Positions 48,115 to 57,283 are shown, counted from the first letter of the stretch. The stretch: DNA of 64,000 nucleotides from Sinohyriopsis cumingii (GCA_028554795.2 CM068831.1:38003144-38067143), one strand, 5' to 3'. The notes: generated from the sequence alone by a model not told the origin. Translations and numbers: made by a program.

Positions 48115-51100
48115 ATGAAACGATCCCATTCATTCGAGAAGAAAGAAGAAGAAAGTAAGAGGCAGAAACGTGATCTATCGCCTCGTACCAGGGCTGAAAT
48201 CTTGGCACAAATTCATGCCAGTGATTTTGAAGAGGACATGAGTGAACCAGAATCCGAACCCTCTAAAACAAGTTCACCACCCTTAGTCAACCCTGAAAAG
48301 TACTATTCCATTCGAGAGACGGAAAAGCGCTCCTCTAGAAAATTTAGAACCACGGCTTACAAATACACGGTGAAGTTTAAAGATTTCAAGGCTGAAGTGC
48401 CGTTAGAGAAAGCAGAAGTGTTCATCACTGAGGTGTGGGATTCTTTGCTCACTGCACTCAAGCGACAATGTCAACCCAAAGAAGACGATCGTTTGAGACT
48501 TTCCATACAACACGACGGTTTGAAATCCCCTGTTTGGATCGAGTTTAGCACCCCTGCAGAATTGACTGCTTCCAAAGTCATGGACAAGATTCAACACGTA
48601 CAACAATCTAATGATCAGTTTGACATCACCGATGGTAAAGCCACACTGGACATGACCCACGTCTCTCCTCCTCAAGGGACAGGACGCAAAAAGATGTTAT
48701 TGGTGGACGACCTTCGCAACACCAAAAAGAGTCTCGTCCGAATTAACAACTCTCATGACCAGATGTGTTTAGCCCGTGCCATCGTGGTGGGACGAACCTA
48801 TGCCGACAAGAACGACACGGTAGAATGGAAAAGAACCTGGAACACTATTCAACGTTCCCATCGAGCCAAGCAACGAAACGAAGCAGAACTCCTGTTGCAA
48901 CAAGCTGGCCTGTCCAAAGACACACCCTGTGGCATTCCTGAGATGCAAAAATTGCAAGATGCCCTAGCTCCACGCTACACCTTGAAAGTGCACCCTCAAG
49001 AAGTGCGCGGACCTCTGTTGTTTCGAGGCCAAGACTTTAAGGACGGAAAATACATTCATGTCTATTATCACGATGAACATTTCGATACCATTACCAGTAT
49101 CACCGGATTCCTGAAATACGGTTATTACTGTCAGAAATGTGACCATGGTTATAACAATCGAGAGCAACACAAGCATTGTGGATCGAAATGCACAGGATGT
49201 TTGGCCTCTTCACCCTGTCTGAGCGAAGAACCAGTGCCTTGTTCCACTTGTCTGCGCACGTTTGTCAGCCCTGCCTGTTACCAACAACATCTGAAAACGC
49301 AAGGTTCACAGAAGAAATGCGCTTGTCAACTGCTGAGATTGTGCTCTACGTGTGAACAAGTCATACGTACCAATAATACCAAGGCACACGTATGTTCAGG
49401 AAAGAAAAAATGTCACATTTGTCACCACATCGTGGACTTGGAACACCAATGTTACGTGCAAAAATACCAACCCCCACCAGAGAAAGAGGACGGTCACAAG
49501 AAGAAAGGCAATTTCATCTTTTTCGATTTCGAATGCATGCAAGAAACCGGCATTCACATTCCTAATTTCTGCGTGGCTCATCGAGCGTGCGAGAAGTGCA
49601 TTCAAGAACCTATCTTCAGTCATTGCCCTCACTGCAGCAAGATACCCGGAGGGCGTGAAAAAATCTTTCGGGGACCCAACACGTTAGCCGATTTTGCCCA
49701 ATGGGTCTTAGACCCCGTCGACAAGACGTGGAGCCAAGAGGACATCGAACGTTACCGAGATTGTCATCGCCATGCCACAGTGATGGCTCACAATTTCTCC
49801 GGATACGATGGACAGTTTCTTTTGAGGTACTATACGGAACAAGGCACCGAGCGTCCTAAAGTGACTTTGAACGGAGCCAAAATCATTTTCATGCAAGTGG
49901 GACAAGTACAGTTTAAAGATTCGATGAGCTATTTGGCCATGCCTTTGAGTCGAATGCCTAAAACGTTTGGAATGACAGAAATGGCTAAAGGGTACTTTCC
50001 ACACTTTTTCAATACGGAAGCCAACCAACATGTCGTTCTACCCCATTTACCAGAGGCTCACTATTACGACCCCGACAACATGCGTACCGAACAACGAGAA
50101 GCTTTCTACGCTTGGTACCAGGCTCACGACTCGGACCCTTTCGACTTTCAGGAAGAAATGCTAAAGTATTGTCGTTCCGACGTGGACATTTTACGACGTT
50201 GCTGTGGAAAATTTCGAGAACTGTTCATGGAACACGGAGGGGTCGATCCTTTGAAAGAAGCTTGCACCATTGCCAAAGCGTGTTCCTTAGTGTATCGACA
50301 ACGATTCATGCCTGAAAAGACCGTGGCTGTCATCAGTCCTCAAACGACCCACTTTGTCAAACGTCAATACTCGGTCAAAGCCCTACGCTGGTTACATTAC
50401 TTGTGCGACAAGGAAGACAAGTGGATTCAGCATGCCCGCAACGGAGGAGGCGAAAAGACCATCGGAACGTATTCGGTCGATGGCTGGGACTTAGAAAACC
50501 CCAAGATCGTGTACGAGTTTAACGGTTGCTTATTTCACGGATGTCCCGTCTGTTACCCTGACCGTGGCACTAAAAATCAGTTTTTGCAACGAACCATGGA
50601 AGACTTGTACCAGGACACTTGTCAGCGACGCCTAAAGTTAGAACAGCAAGGATACCAAGTGGTGGAAATGTGGGAACACGAGTACGATCACCGTATGAAA
50701 ACCGATCCCGAGTTTAAACGCCTCGTGGAAAGTTACCAGTTCATGGACCCGCTGAACCCGAGGGATAGTTTGTACGGAGGAAGGACCAATGCCACCTGTT
50801 TGCTGTACCAAGCCGACGAAGAGAAAGGAGAAGAAATCAAATACTTGGACGTGTGTTCGCTGTATCCCTACGTGTGCAAATATTGTCGCTTTCCTGTAGG
50901 GCACCCGCAATTGCTGACGGAACACATCGACCTGAAAAACATTCGACAATACGAAGGCTTGATCAAGTGTAAAGTTTTGCCTCCCACGAACCTATACCAT
51001 CCCGTCTTACCTCACCATTGTCAAGGCAAACTGATGTTTCCCTTGTGCCGTACTTGTGCCGAAACGTGCAACCAAGACCAACCTTGCCATCACAGCCAGG

Positions 51101-52152
51101 AAGAACGGGCCTTGACGGGAACCTGGGTCAGCGTAGAATTGTTCAAAGCTCTGGACATGGGATACCAACTGTTAGAAGTGTACGAAATTTGCCACTTTCC
51201 CAAGACACAACAATACCGCAAGGGTGACCCCACGCAGAAAGGCATTTTCGCCGACTACGTGGATGCCTTTTTGAAACTGAAGCAAGAAGCCAGCGGCTAT
51301 CCTTCCTGGTGTCACACTCCCGAAGACCAAATACAATTCAAAGAGAAATACTACGAACAAGAAGGCATCACTTTAGACCACATCGAGAAAAACGAAGGCA
51401 GGCGATCGTTTGCCAAAGTGATGTTAAATTGCTTGTGGGGTAAAATGGCACAACGACCGTGTTTACCCAAGACGGAATATTTGACAGAACCTTCCCGCTA
51501 CTTCCAGATGATTCACGACAAAACCAAATACATGAAACACGTGGACGTCGTTCGAGAGAATTTGATCTTGGTCAATTACGAAGAAGATCTGGACTTTGTA
51601 CAAGACGACCCTTTTGGAAATGTCATTATTGCGGCTTACGTGACAGCCCATGCTCGCTTAAAATTGTACGAAGCTTTAGAACTGTTAGAAGAACGCGTCC
51701 TGTACTTTGACACGGACAGTTGCATTTACATCCATCACCCGATTCAACATCACCCTAACATCGAAGGAGACCGTTTAGGAGCCTGGACAGACGAGCATCC
51801 CGACGACAAGATTCTAAGTTTTGTCAGTGGCGGTCCCAAAAATTACGGCTACGAATACCGGGACAAACAAGGAGAAGTGCACACGACGTGCAAAGTGAAA
51901 GGACTGACTCTGAATTATCGTACCAGTCGTGTGGTCAACTTTGGGGTATTGAAAGAAGCCTTGCAATCGGGAGAGGATGGAAACTTTAAAGTGACCACTT
52001 ACCAACCGAACAAGATTGTACGTTTACCCACTCACCACATCGTCAGTCGACCTTTGGAAAAAGTTTATCAAATCGTGTACCAGAAGCGAGTTCGACTTCC
52101 CAATCATTTCACCTTACCGTATGGACACGTTGGTATAAAACATTGGTTGTAA
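48115..52152 (+). CDS. Protein-primed-type DNA polymerase B, Polinton C
   Basis: 1345 residues, the usual size for Polinton polymerases. A charged N-terminus is followed by a Cys/His cluster (about 340-455) of zinc-finger character. The exonuclease motifs are ExoI 'FFDFEC' (Asp471, Glu473), ExoII 'HNFSGYD' (559-565) and ExoIII 'YCRSDVD' (685-691). The palm motifs are A 'YLDVCSLYP' (Asp912), B 'KVMLNCLWGK' (1101-1110) and C 'YFDTDS' (Asp1199, Asp1201). The inserts of the protein-primed subfamily are expected between A and B. All catalytic residues are present, so it is probably active. It replicates the element from its ends. Confidence 0.97.
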   Translation: MKRSHSFEKKEEESKRQKRDLSPRTRAEILAQIHASDFEEDMSEPESEPSKTSSPPLVNPEKYYSIRETEKRSSRKFRTTAYKYTVKFKDFKAEVPLEKAEVFITEVWDSLLTALKRQCQPKEDDRLRLSIQHDGLKSPVWIEFSTPAELTASKVMDKIQHVQQSNDQFDITDGKATLDMTHVSPPQGTGRKKMLLVDDLRNTKKSLVRINNSHDQMCLARAIVVGRTYADKNDTVEWKRTWNTIQRSHRAKQRNEAELLLQQAGLSKDTPCGIPEMQKLQDALAPRYTLKVHPQEVRGPLLFRGQDFKDGKYIHVYYHDEHFDTITSITGFLKYGYYCQKCDHGYNNREQHKHCGSKCTGCLASSPCLSEEPVPCSTCLRTFVSPACYQQHLKTQGSQKKCACQLLRLCSTCEQVIRTNNTKAHVCSGKKKCHICHHIVDLEHQCYVQKYQPPPEKEDGHKKKGNFIFFDFECMQETGIHIPNFCVAHRACEKCIQEPIFSHCPHCSKIPGGREKIFRGPNTLADFAQWVLDPVDKTWSQEDIERYRDCHRHATVMAHNFSGYDGQFLLRYYTEQGTERPKVTLNGAKIIFMQVGQVQFKDSMSYLAMPLSRMPKTFGMTEMAKGYFPHFFNTEANQHVVLPHLPEAHYYDPDNMRTEQREAFYAWYQAHDSDPFDFQEEMLKYCRSDVDILRRCCGKFRELFMEHGGVDPLKEACTIAKACSLVYRQRFMPEKTVAVISPQTTHFVKRQYSVKALRWLHYLCDKEDKWIQHARNGGGEKTIGTYSVDGWDLENPKIVYEFNGCLFHGCPVCYPDRGTKNQFLQRTMEDLYQDTCQRRLKLEQQGYQVVEMWEHEYDHRMKTDPEFKRLVESYQFMDPLNPRDSLYGGRTNATCLLYQADEEKGEEIKYLDVCSLYPYVCKYCRFPVGHPQLLTEHIDLKNIRQYEGLIKCKVLPPTNLYHPVLPHHCQGKLMFPLCRTCAETCNQDQPCHHSQEERALTGTWVSVELFKALDMGYQLLEVYEICHFPKTQQYRKGDPTQKGIFADYVDAFLKLKQEASGYPSWCHTPEDQIQFKEKYYEQEGITLDHIEKNEGRRSFAKVMLNCLWGKMAQRPCLPKTEYLTEPSRYFQMIHDKTKYMKHVDVVRENLILVNYEEDLDFVQDDPFGNVIIAAYVTAHARLKLYEALELLEERVLYFDTDSCIYIHHPIQHHPNIEGDRLGAWTDEHPDDKILSFVSGGPKNYGYEYRDKQGEVHTTCKVKGLTLNYRTSRVVNFGVLKEALQSGEDGNFKVTTYQPNKIVRLPTHHIVSRPLEKVYQIVYQKRVRLPNHFTLPYGHVGIKHWL

Positions 52153-52175
52153 GAGGATAGCCACCCACCAGAAAG

Positions 52176-52634
52176 ATGACTTCGCCACAGCAAGAATCAA
52201 GTGAGAAACCCGATGAGAACTCCAAGTTCAAACCCTACCATTTTCAAGTCTTCTTACCTGACTATTGTGATTGTGCCCGTCGATTGGACACGTTTCAGAA
52301 ATGGCCTACGGATAGGGAAGGATTACCTTCTTCGCATGTTTTAGCTAGAACAGGATTTGTCTACTTGGGACCTGAGTCAGGATTGGGATACGAGGTACAG
52401 TGTTTCGCTTGCGGACTGAAGTTACGAATGGATCTATGTATCTATAAAGATTCAGCTATTCTGGAACATACTCGATGGTCTCCGCACTGCCCTTACCTTT
52501 CTATGGCCTTTCCACCCATTACACTACGGTACAATGTTGACGGTACCTTAGAGACGGTACCTTCCGAAACAAGACATAAAAAACGTAAAAAAGGAAAGAT
52601 GTACAAACTGGAGACTGCATTGCGACTAGTATAA
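52176..52634 (+). CDS. BIR-domain (IAP-like) protein 1, Polinton C
   Basis: 152 residues. Residues ~20-110 form a BIR fold: 'RRLDTFQKWP', 'ARTGFVYLG', then zinc ligands in 'CFACGL', 'EHTRWSPHC'. BIR domains of inhibitor-of-apoptosis proteins bind caspases or their regulators. No RING follows. It is likely a host-derived gene that delays cell death (inference). It starts 24 nt after the polymerase. Absent from Polinton A. Confidence 0.88.
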   Translation: MTSPQQESSEKPDENSKFKPYHFQVFLPDYCDCARRLDTFQKWPTDREGLPSSHVLARTGFVYLGPESGLGYEVQCFACGLKLRMDLCIYKDSAILEHTRWSPHCPYLSMAFPPITLRYNVDGTLETVPSETRHKKRKKGKMYKLETALRLV

Positions 52635-52638
52635 AAAG
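52630..52638 (+). promoter_or_regulatory. TATA box overlapping the stop of BIR gene 1
   Basis: TATAAAAAG contains the TAA stop of the preceding gene (52632-52634) and lies 56 nt before the next ATG. Confidence 0.65.
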
Positions 52639-52693
52639 GGGGCTATGGTCAAGATCGATAGTTCATTGTGACTACCAAGACCGAGCGAACAAG

Positions 52694-53437
52694 ATGAATA
52701 CTTTGAAAGAGACATCGTTCCAGTTTGGGGATTGTAAAAAAGCTGTATCTTTCTCTAGTGTGACTAATACTGGATGGATAAGACCCAGACATTGCGACGG
52801 AAAATGTCCGGAAGGAAACTGCGATTGTCCATGTGGTTACCATTGTAATTGCGTAACGGAGTTTGCAGACGAGTGCGATTGTGAGCCTTGCGATGGGACC
52901 GATGCTGTACCTTGTGACCTGAGCGATGCCGTAAAGCATCATGGGAACTTTAGTGCCCCTACCCCTGTCATGGAAAGTGATGCTGTGCGTGTCAAACCTG
53001 TGGGATGCGAAAGCGATGCTGCTCGTCCTCTTGGACATTTTACTGGGTTTCGTTTTAAAGGGGAATGTCGACCTTCACGTTTACCTCCCTACGGATGTCA
53101 TCCAGCCCTGAGCAAACTCCTGCCCATTTCACTCAACCCTCATCGAAACGAACCTGTGAAAAACGAATATTCGTTTCCTGTGCGTTTGTCGGAATACTGC
53201 GACTTTGAAAATCGTCTTCAATCGTTCAAAGGAAAATGGCCAAAGTATCTGGGAGGACCGACCCCCGAAGAATTAGCCAGAGCCGGATTTTTCTACTTGG
53301 GCGAAGGAGATAAAGTCAAGTGCTTCAGTTGCGGTGTGTCACTTCACCACTGGGAACCGCAAGATTCGGCCTTCGTTGAACATGCTCGATGGTCACCGAA
53401 TTGTCATTACTTACCCTTAGTGGGACCGAGACATTGA
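52694..53437 (+). CDS. BIR-domain (IAP-like) protein 2 with Cys-rich N-terminus, Polinton C
   Basis: 247 residues. The N-terminal ~80 residues hold a dense Cys/Asp/His array ('CDGKCPEGNCDCPCGYHCNC') of metal-binding type. The C-terminal ~90 residues are a BIR domain: 'RLQSFKGKWP', 'ARAGFFYLG', 'KCFSCGV', 'EHARWSPNC'. The two parts are joined by a linker with a repeated 'DAV' theme. It probably blocks apoptosis (inference). The Polinton A copy is broken. Confidence 0.87.
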   Translation: MNTLKETSFQFGDCKKAVSFSSVTNTGWIRPRHCDGKCPEGNCDCPCGYHCNCVTEFADECDCEPCDGTDAVPCDLSDAVKHHGNFSAPTPVMESDAVRVKPVGCESDAARPLGHFTGFRFKGECRPSRLPPYGCHPALSKLLPISLNPHRNEPVKNEYSFPVRLSEYCDFENRLQSFKGKWPKYLGGPTPEELARAGFFYLGEGDKVKCFSCGVSLHHWEPQDSAFVEHARWSPNCHYLPLVGPRH

Positions 53438-53465
53438 AGTAACTTCTTACCATAATCATCTGTTC

Positions 53466-53921
53466 ATGGATACTTTACAAGAGAACATTCGTGCTTTGCC
53501 TGTGGAGTTGAGAGAACGCATTTACCGAGAGCTGGTCAAAATACAAGTGAAACGTAAAGAACAATTGCATCCGTTACGTCACCGGTGTTTGAACCACTGG
53601 TACCTGAAGGCTATACAAGGACTGATTCAATTGAAAGTGTTCCATTGGACAGACATTGATCAACGACCTCCTGGTTATAAAAAGGAATGGTTTGGTATTG
53701 ACGATTCTATCTACTACATTGTAAACGTACTGCATCGAATTCCAGAGGAAGAGTTAACGAATTACCAACATCTTAAACACAATGTCAACTTGGTGAAAGA
53801 GGAAACTTCTGAACGAATTGTAATGTGTAGATTAGTGACTCAACGATTTAAATTCGACACTGAAGTGAAACCATGTTTGTGCAAAGAGTACATTTCTTGT
53901 GTCAGACCAAAGAGGATTTAG
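53466..53921 (+). CDS. F-box-like protein, first of tandem pair, Polinton C
   Basis: 151 residues. Residues 11-23 'LPVELRERIYREL' resemble the core of F-box domains, which link targets to SCF ubiquitin ligases; the rest is unrecognised and helical. The first ~110 nt are identical to those of the next gene, while the remainder differs. A related pair is present, decayed, in Polinton A. Confidence 0.65.
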   Translation: MDTLQENIRALPVELRERIYRELVKIQVKRKEQLHPLRHRCLNHWYLKAIQGLIQLKVFHWTDIDQRPPGYKKEWFGIDDSIYYIVNVLHRIPEEELTNYQHLKHNVNLVKEETSERIVMCRLVTQRFKFDTEVKPCLCKEYISCVRPKRI

Positions 53922-53933
53922 TATGACCTATTC

Positions 53934-54347
53934 ATGGATACTTTACAAGAGAACATTCGTGCTTTGCCTGTGGAGTTGAGAGAACGCATTTACCGAGAGC
54001 TGGTCAAAATACAAGTGAAACGTAAAGAACAATTGCATCCGATACGTCACCAGATCTTTAACCACTGGTACCTGAAGGGTATAAGAGAACTGATTCGTCA
54101 GAAATTCTTTCAATGGTCAGACATTGTTCAAAACTTTGAGGTCGCTAATGATCGACATGTTCATGATTATGGTTACTTCGAGATTCACCTAGTGCAATGC
54201 ATTGAGGAAGACAAGTTAAAGGATTACCAACATATTTTACGTGGAATCTACTTAGAGGAAGAGGAAACACCTAAACGAACTCTGACGTTTCGGTTACAGT
54301 ATGCAAGATTTAGATTCCCTACTGCATCCGAAAAAAAGAGAATATAA
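53934..54347 (+). CDS. F-box-like protein, second of tandem pair, Polinton C
   Basis: 137 residues. It shares its N-terminal 36 residues exactly with the previous gene and diverges after 'KEQLHPIRHQ'. It starts 12 nt after the first gene. A recent local gene conversion or duplication of the 5' part is likely. Function as above, uncertain. Confidence 0.65.
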   Translation: MDTLQENIRALPVELRERIYRELVKIQVKRKEQLHPIRHQIFNHWYLKGIRELIRQKFFQWSDIVQNFEVANDRHVHDYGYFEIHLVQCIEEDKLKDYQHILRGIYLEEEETPKRTLTFRLQYARFRFPTASEKKRI

Positions 54348-54350
54348 AAA
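54343..54350 (+). promoter_or_regulatory. TATA box overlapping the stop of F-box-like gene 2
   Basis: TATAAAAA contains the TAA stop (54345-54347). Confidence 0.5.
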
Positions 54351-54359
54351 CAGGCTGCC

Positions 54360-54584
54360 ATGCCACGGTTTATGTCACATGTCATCCAACAGATTCCGTG
54401 GAAGGAACTCAATGACCATATTCAAACCGTGGATCATTACCATCAATTATTACAAGAACTGTATCCATTCAATTTTGGACGACAAGTGGTGTGTGTCTTA
54501 GTGACTTGTTTTCTGGGATTTCGTTTACCAGCCGATTCTTTGTGGACTCTTTACGATCAGTACTTACCACCTCCATGGCCTTAA
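54360..54584 (+). CDS. Small conserved protein (VIQQIPWKE family), Polinton C
   Basis: 74 residues; the Met at 54372 is an alternative start because the TATA box is so close. Conserved with the Polinton A remnant over 'VIQQIPWKELND' and 'RQVVCVLVTCFLGFRLPADS'. No known family. Its stop overlaps the start of the next gene. Confidence 0.6.
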   Translation: MPRFMSHVIQQIPWKELNDHIQTVDHYHQLLQELYPFNFGRQVVCVLVTCFLGFRLPADSLWTLYDQYLPPPWP

Positions 54585-55124
54585 ATGGTCACGAAAAACT
54601 CCTTTTGCTCAAAGCCTTGCGTTTTCATCTGGATACTTCTCGACCTCAACAGGAAAAAAAGATTCGTCAACTTTTAGCGACCCAAGACGTGTATGACGAT
54701 GTGTGTGTAGCTTGTGACTTACACCCTCATTGGACAGATGTTCGTGATTGGAAAAAGGGGGGTTTTGAGGCTTGGACCCAAGAAGTGGCCCAGTATGCAC
54801 AAGAGTTGTTCAAGGAAAAAAGTTACTTTTCAACCTGTGTTAGTGACGGTGCCAGAAGAACCCGTCACCGAGAACAACCACTCGCTTCAGGACAGGACTG
54901 TCATGGACATTCCTGAAAGGTCATTCCGGGAGGACACTTGTGTGACAATACCTCATGTAGAGACTGTAAGAACATTACACACTGTCCCTAGGACATCTTG
55001 GTTACCCAAAACATGTTGTACAGACACTTGTTTATATTCCACTTTGATCGCTTTGCTGTGTTTTATATTCCTGTACATCACTATTTGGGTTGTATGTATT
55101 TTTGTCTTTCGTGTTCATATTTGA
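54575..55124 (+). pseudogene. Acidic protein with C-terminal membrane anchor, apparent frameshift, Polinton C
   Basis: The ATG at 54575 ('MALNGHEKLLLLKAL') opens a frame to 54916. After the six-A run at 54816-54821 the coding character moves to another frame, which continues to 55124 and ends in a strong hydrophobic segment ('LIALLCFIFLYITIWVVCIF'). One extra base in the A run would explain it. Sequencing error, mutation or +1 slippage cannot be told apart here. It is probably a type-II-like membrane protein; function unknown. AATAAA follows 8 nt after the stop. Confidence 0.6.
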
Positions 55125-55131
55125 AACATTC

Positions 55132-55137
55132 AATAAA
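55132..55137 (+). terminator. Polyadenylation signal AATAAA
   Basis: Located just after the membrane-anchor gene and before the ATPase promoter. It matches a remnant in Polinton B (10383). Confidence 0.55.
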
Positions 55138-55208
55138 CGTGTTCTGAAAAAGTATATAAACTCTTGTCTTGTTTGTTTTTTCGTGTCACAAGTGACATTT
55201 CTCATACC

Positions 55209-55967
55209 ATGGCTACCTCTGCTGTCTCTGCTCCCTCTTCCTCTACTGTCAAAGTCATCGACGAACACTTAGATCGTGCCAGTTGGGAGGCTTTGTATCT
55301 TCGCCATCCCTTTAACATGCTCATTGCTGGACCTAGCGGTTCAGGCAAAACCGAATTCGTCAAACGTTTGATCGAACATAAACATCATTTGATCGATCGG
55401 CCCCCTCAACGGATCGTGTGGTGTTACAAAGAGTGGCAATCGGCGTACAGCCTCTTGCGAGAAAGTCAAGGCGATTCCATCGTGTTTGTGGAAGGCATTC
55501 CTAAAGAAGACGATGGCATCGTCTCTGACTCCCGTCTAACCCATTTGGTCATTTTCGACGACATGTTAGGAGAAGACGAAGAAGAAATTAAATTGTGGTT
55601 CACGCGCAAAGGGCATCACCGTAATGCCAGTGTCGTTTACATCACCCAAAATTTGTTTCAACAAAGTAAAGCCCATCGCACCATCAGTCTCAATGCGCAT
55701 TACGTGGTCTTGTTTAAAAGCCCTCGAGATAAATCGCAAGTGCAAGTCTTAGCCAAACAGTTAGGAACGCCTTGGCTGACTCAGGCGTACGACGATGCCA
55801 CTCAAACTCCACACGCCTATTTACTCGTCGATTTGAAACCTACGACCCCCGAGGATTTGCGATTTCGTACCCACTTGTTTCACCACTGGTGCCAAGACGG
55901 AGGGCCTGTCCTGTACACGTCTCCGTCCTCGACTTCATTTCACTCCTCCCATGAAAAAAATCTATAA
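55209..55967 (+). CDS. FtsK/HerA-type packaging ATPase, Polinton C
   Basis: 252 residues from the ATG at 55209; a TATA box (TATATAAA near 55153) excludes earlier starts. Walker A 'GPSGSGKT' 41-48, Walker B 'LVIFDD' 113-118, and a sensor region 'ITQNLFQQ' at about 150. It belongs to the A32-like ATPases that pump genomes into capsids. It is intact and the best match for both decayed copies. Confidence 0.93.
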   Translation: MATSAVSAPSSSTVKVIDEHLDRASWEALYLRHPFNMLIAGPSGSGKTEFVKRLIEHKHHLIDRPPQRIVWCYKEWQSAYSLLRESQGDSIVFVEGIPKEDDGIVSDSRLTHLVIFDDMLGEDEEEIKLWFTRKGHHRNASVVYITQNLFQQSKAHRTISLNAHYVVLFKSPRDKSQVQVLAKQLGTPWLTQAYDDATQTPHAYLLVDLKPTTPEDLRFRTHLFHHWCQDGGPVLYTSPSSTSFHSSHEKNL

Positions 55968-55970
55968 AAA
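55963..55970 (+). promoter_or_regulatory. TATA box overlapping the stop of the ATPase gene
   Basis: TATAAAAA contains the TAA stop (55965-55967). The next ATG is 46 nt from the box start. Confidence 0.6.
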
Positions 55971-56008
55971 CCTCAGACCCTTTTTCGTCTGTCTCACACA
56001 GTGTGAAC

Positions 56009-56965
56009 ATGACGTCCCTTCAGTCGCATCTTCCCGTCAAATTGATTCGTGCCTTGTATGGCATCAGCCGAGAAAAAGATCCACAAACACGAGCTCGTGT
56101 CTTAGAAGCTAGTCTCAAAGAAGTCTTACGATGGTTCACGGTGACGGCACGTCAATTACTCCAAGGAATCATTCAGATTCCTCATCAAACCCAACGCTTT
56201 TTCGATCGAAACAAAGTCGCTTTGGTCCAACTGGCCGATCCCCGCATCGACACTCAAACCAAAAAACAAATCATTTTGAAACCTGGAGGGAGCGGTACTC
56301 TAGGAGGGGTCATCATTCGCTCACTCTTAAGATGGGATCCTAATGCCCCCAAAGTTATCCCTAAGACAAAAGTTCAACGAAGCCCCAAGAAGAAAAAGAA
56401 AAAGACCAAGTCCCCAAGAAGAACTTCTCCAGTGGCAGGACCCTCCTCTTACCAGACACCACCACCATCACCCCGGAAAAAGAAAAGAAGCCCCCAGAAA
56501 AAGAAACAGAGAAAAAGTCCCCAGAAAAAGAAAAGTCCACAGAAGAAGAAGAAAACTAGTCGCAAGAGAGGCACTTCGGCCAGGACGCAACCTTACACTC
56601 GCAAGCCACGACCTGCCACAGCGTCTCCGGCAGCCTCACGTTTGTCCACTTCTCCGTTGATGTCACCAGGAACTGAAGAGTACTTGGAGACGTTGATTAC
56701 ACCAAGAACTTCTCCGTTGATGACCCCCAAAAGAACTTCCCCAGTGGCAGGACCTTCCAATTTAGCGGCAGTGGCTGCTGCTCACAAAGTACCTTCTCCC
56801 AAAATCAAAGTCCAAGAAAGATCGGGCATGTTACAAAGTTTACTGGATTTGTCCAAACAAGAACTGGCTCGATTTAGTCCGTTACGTACCCCTGCACGAC
56901 GTGTCATGCCTGTCCTCAAACTGATAAAACGTAAAGACAATCAGTGGCGACGCGTTCCAGTATAA
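56009..56965 (+). CDS. Lys/Ser/Pro-rich core-like protein, Polinton C
   Basis: 318 residues. The N-terminal ~110 residues are ordered and conserved in all three copies ('LLQGIIQIPHQTQRFFDRN', 'PGGSGTLGGVIIRSLL'). The middle is a long Lys/Ser/Pro/Arg-rich stretch with KKKKK blocks. The C-terminal part again is ordered ('QERSGMLQSLLDL', 'NQWRRVPV'). It is likely to bind DNA in the virion, as adenovirus core proteins do; that role is inferred from composition and place. Confidence 0.7.
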   Translation: MTSLQSHLPVKLIRALYGISREKDPQTRARVLEASLKEVLRWFTVTARQLLQGIIQIPHQTQRFFDRNKVALVQLADPRIDTQTKKQIILKPGGSGTLGGVIIRSLLRWDPNAPKVIPKTKVQRSPKKKKKKTKSPRRTSPVAGPSSYQTPPPSPRKKKRSPQKKKQRKSPQKKKSPQKKKKTSRKRGTSARTQPYTRKPRPATASPAASRLSTSPLMSPGTEEYLETLITPRTSPLMTPKRTSPVAGPSNLAAVAAAHKVPSPKIKVQERSGMLQSLLDLSKQELARFSPLRTPARRVMPVLKLIKRKDNQWRRVPV

Positions 56966-56969
56966 AAAG
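56961..56969 (+). promoter_or_regulatory. TATA box overlapping the stop of the core-like gene
   Basis: TATAAAAAG contains the TAA stop (56963-56965), 49 nt before the next ATG. Confidence 0.65.
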
Positions 56970-57009
56970 ACCTGTGACCAAGTCGGGGGTATCAGTGAAC
57001 TTGTAAAAG

Positions 57010-57198
57010 ATGTCACCTCCAAAAAGCCACAAAAGAAAGAGACAAAGGCAGACGCGTCATCCGACAAAGCGCTTAGCCAAGCATCGACGTTACCCTAAAA
57101 AAAGACACAGTCGTTCCAAGAAAAAGAGGCGCCAACAAAGGGGAGGATTCCTTGGCGATTTTCGGAAAAACATTGTCACCTTTATGACAAAGCGATAG
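57010..57198 (+). CDS. Very basic short protein (mu/pX-like), Polinton C
   Basis: 62 residues with about 40% Lys/Arg, then 'RRQQRGGFLGDF'. The Gly-Gly in this context could be a cut site for the element's adenain-type protease. Comparable to adenovirus core peptide mu in size and charge; inference only. Remnants are in A and B. Confidence 0.65.
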   Translation: MSPPKSHKRKRQRQTRHPTKRLAKHRRYPKKRHSRSKKKRRQQRGGFLGDFRKNIVTFMTKR

Positions 57199-57283
57199 TC
57201 CCAAAAAAAAGATAAAAGGGTGTGCGTTAAGTCATCGACGTTAGTGTCTGTTCGGTGAATGTCCCGGAACCCACAAGCAAAAA

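Noticed and set aside
53934-54347. Assembly duplication of the F-box-like gene
   Set aside because: Only the first ~110 nt are identical; the remainder is clearly diverged, so it is a real paralogue.
56131-56660. Additional Ser/Arg/Lys-rich proteins in alternative frames
   Set aside because: They are shadows of the core-like gene at 56009-56965; only that frame is conserved among the three copies.
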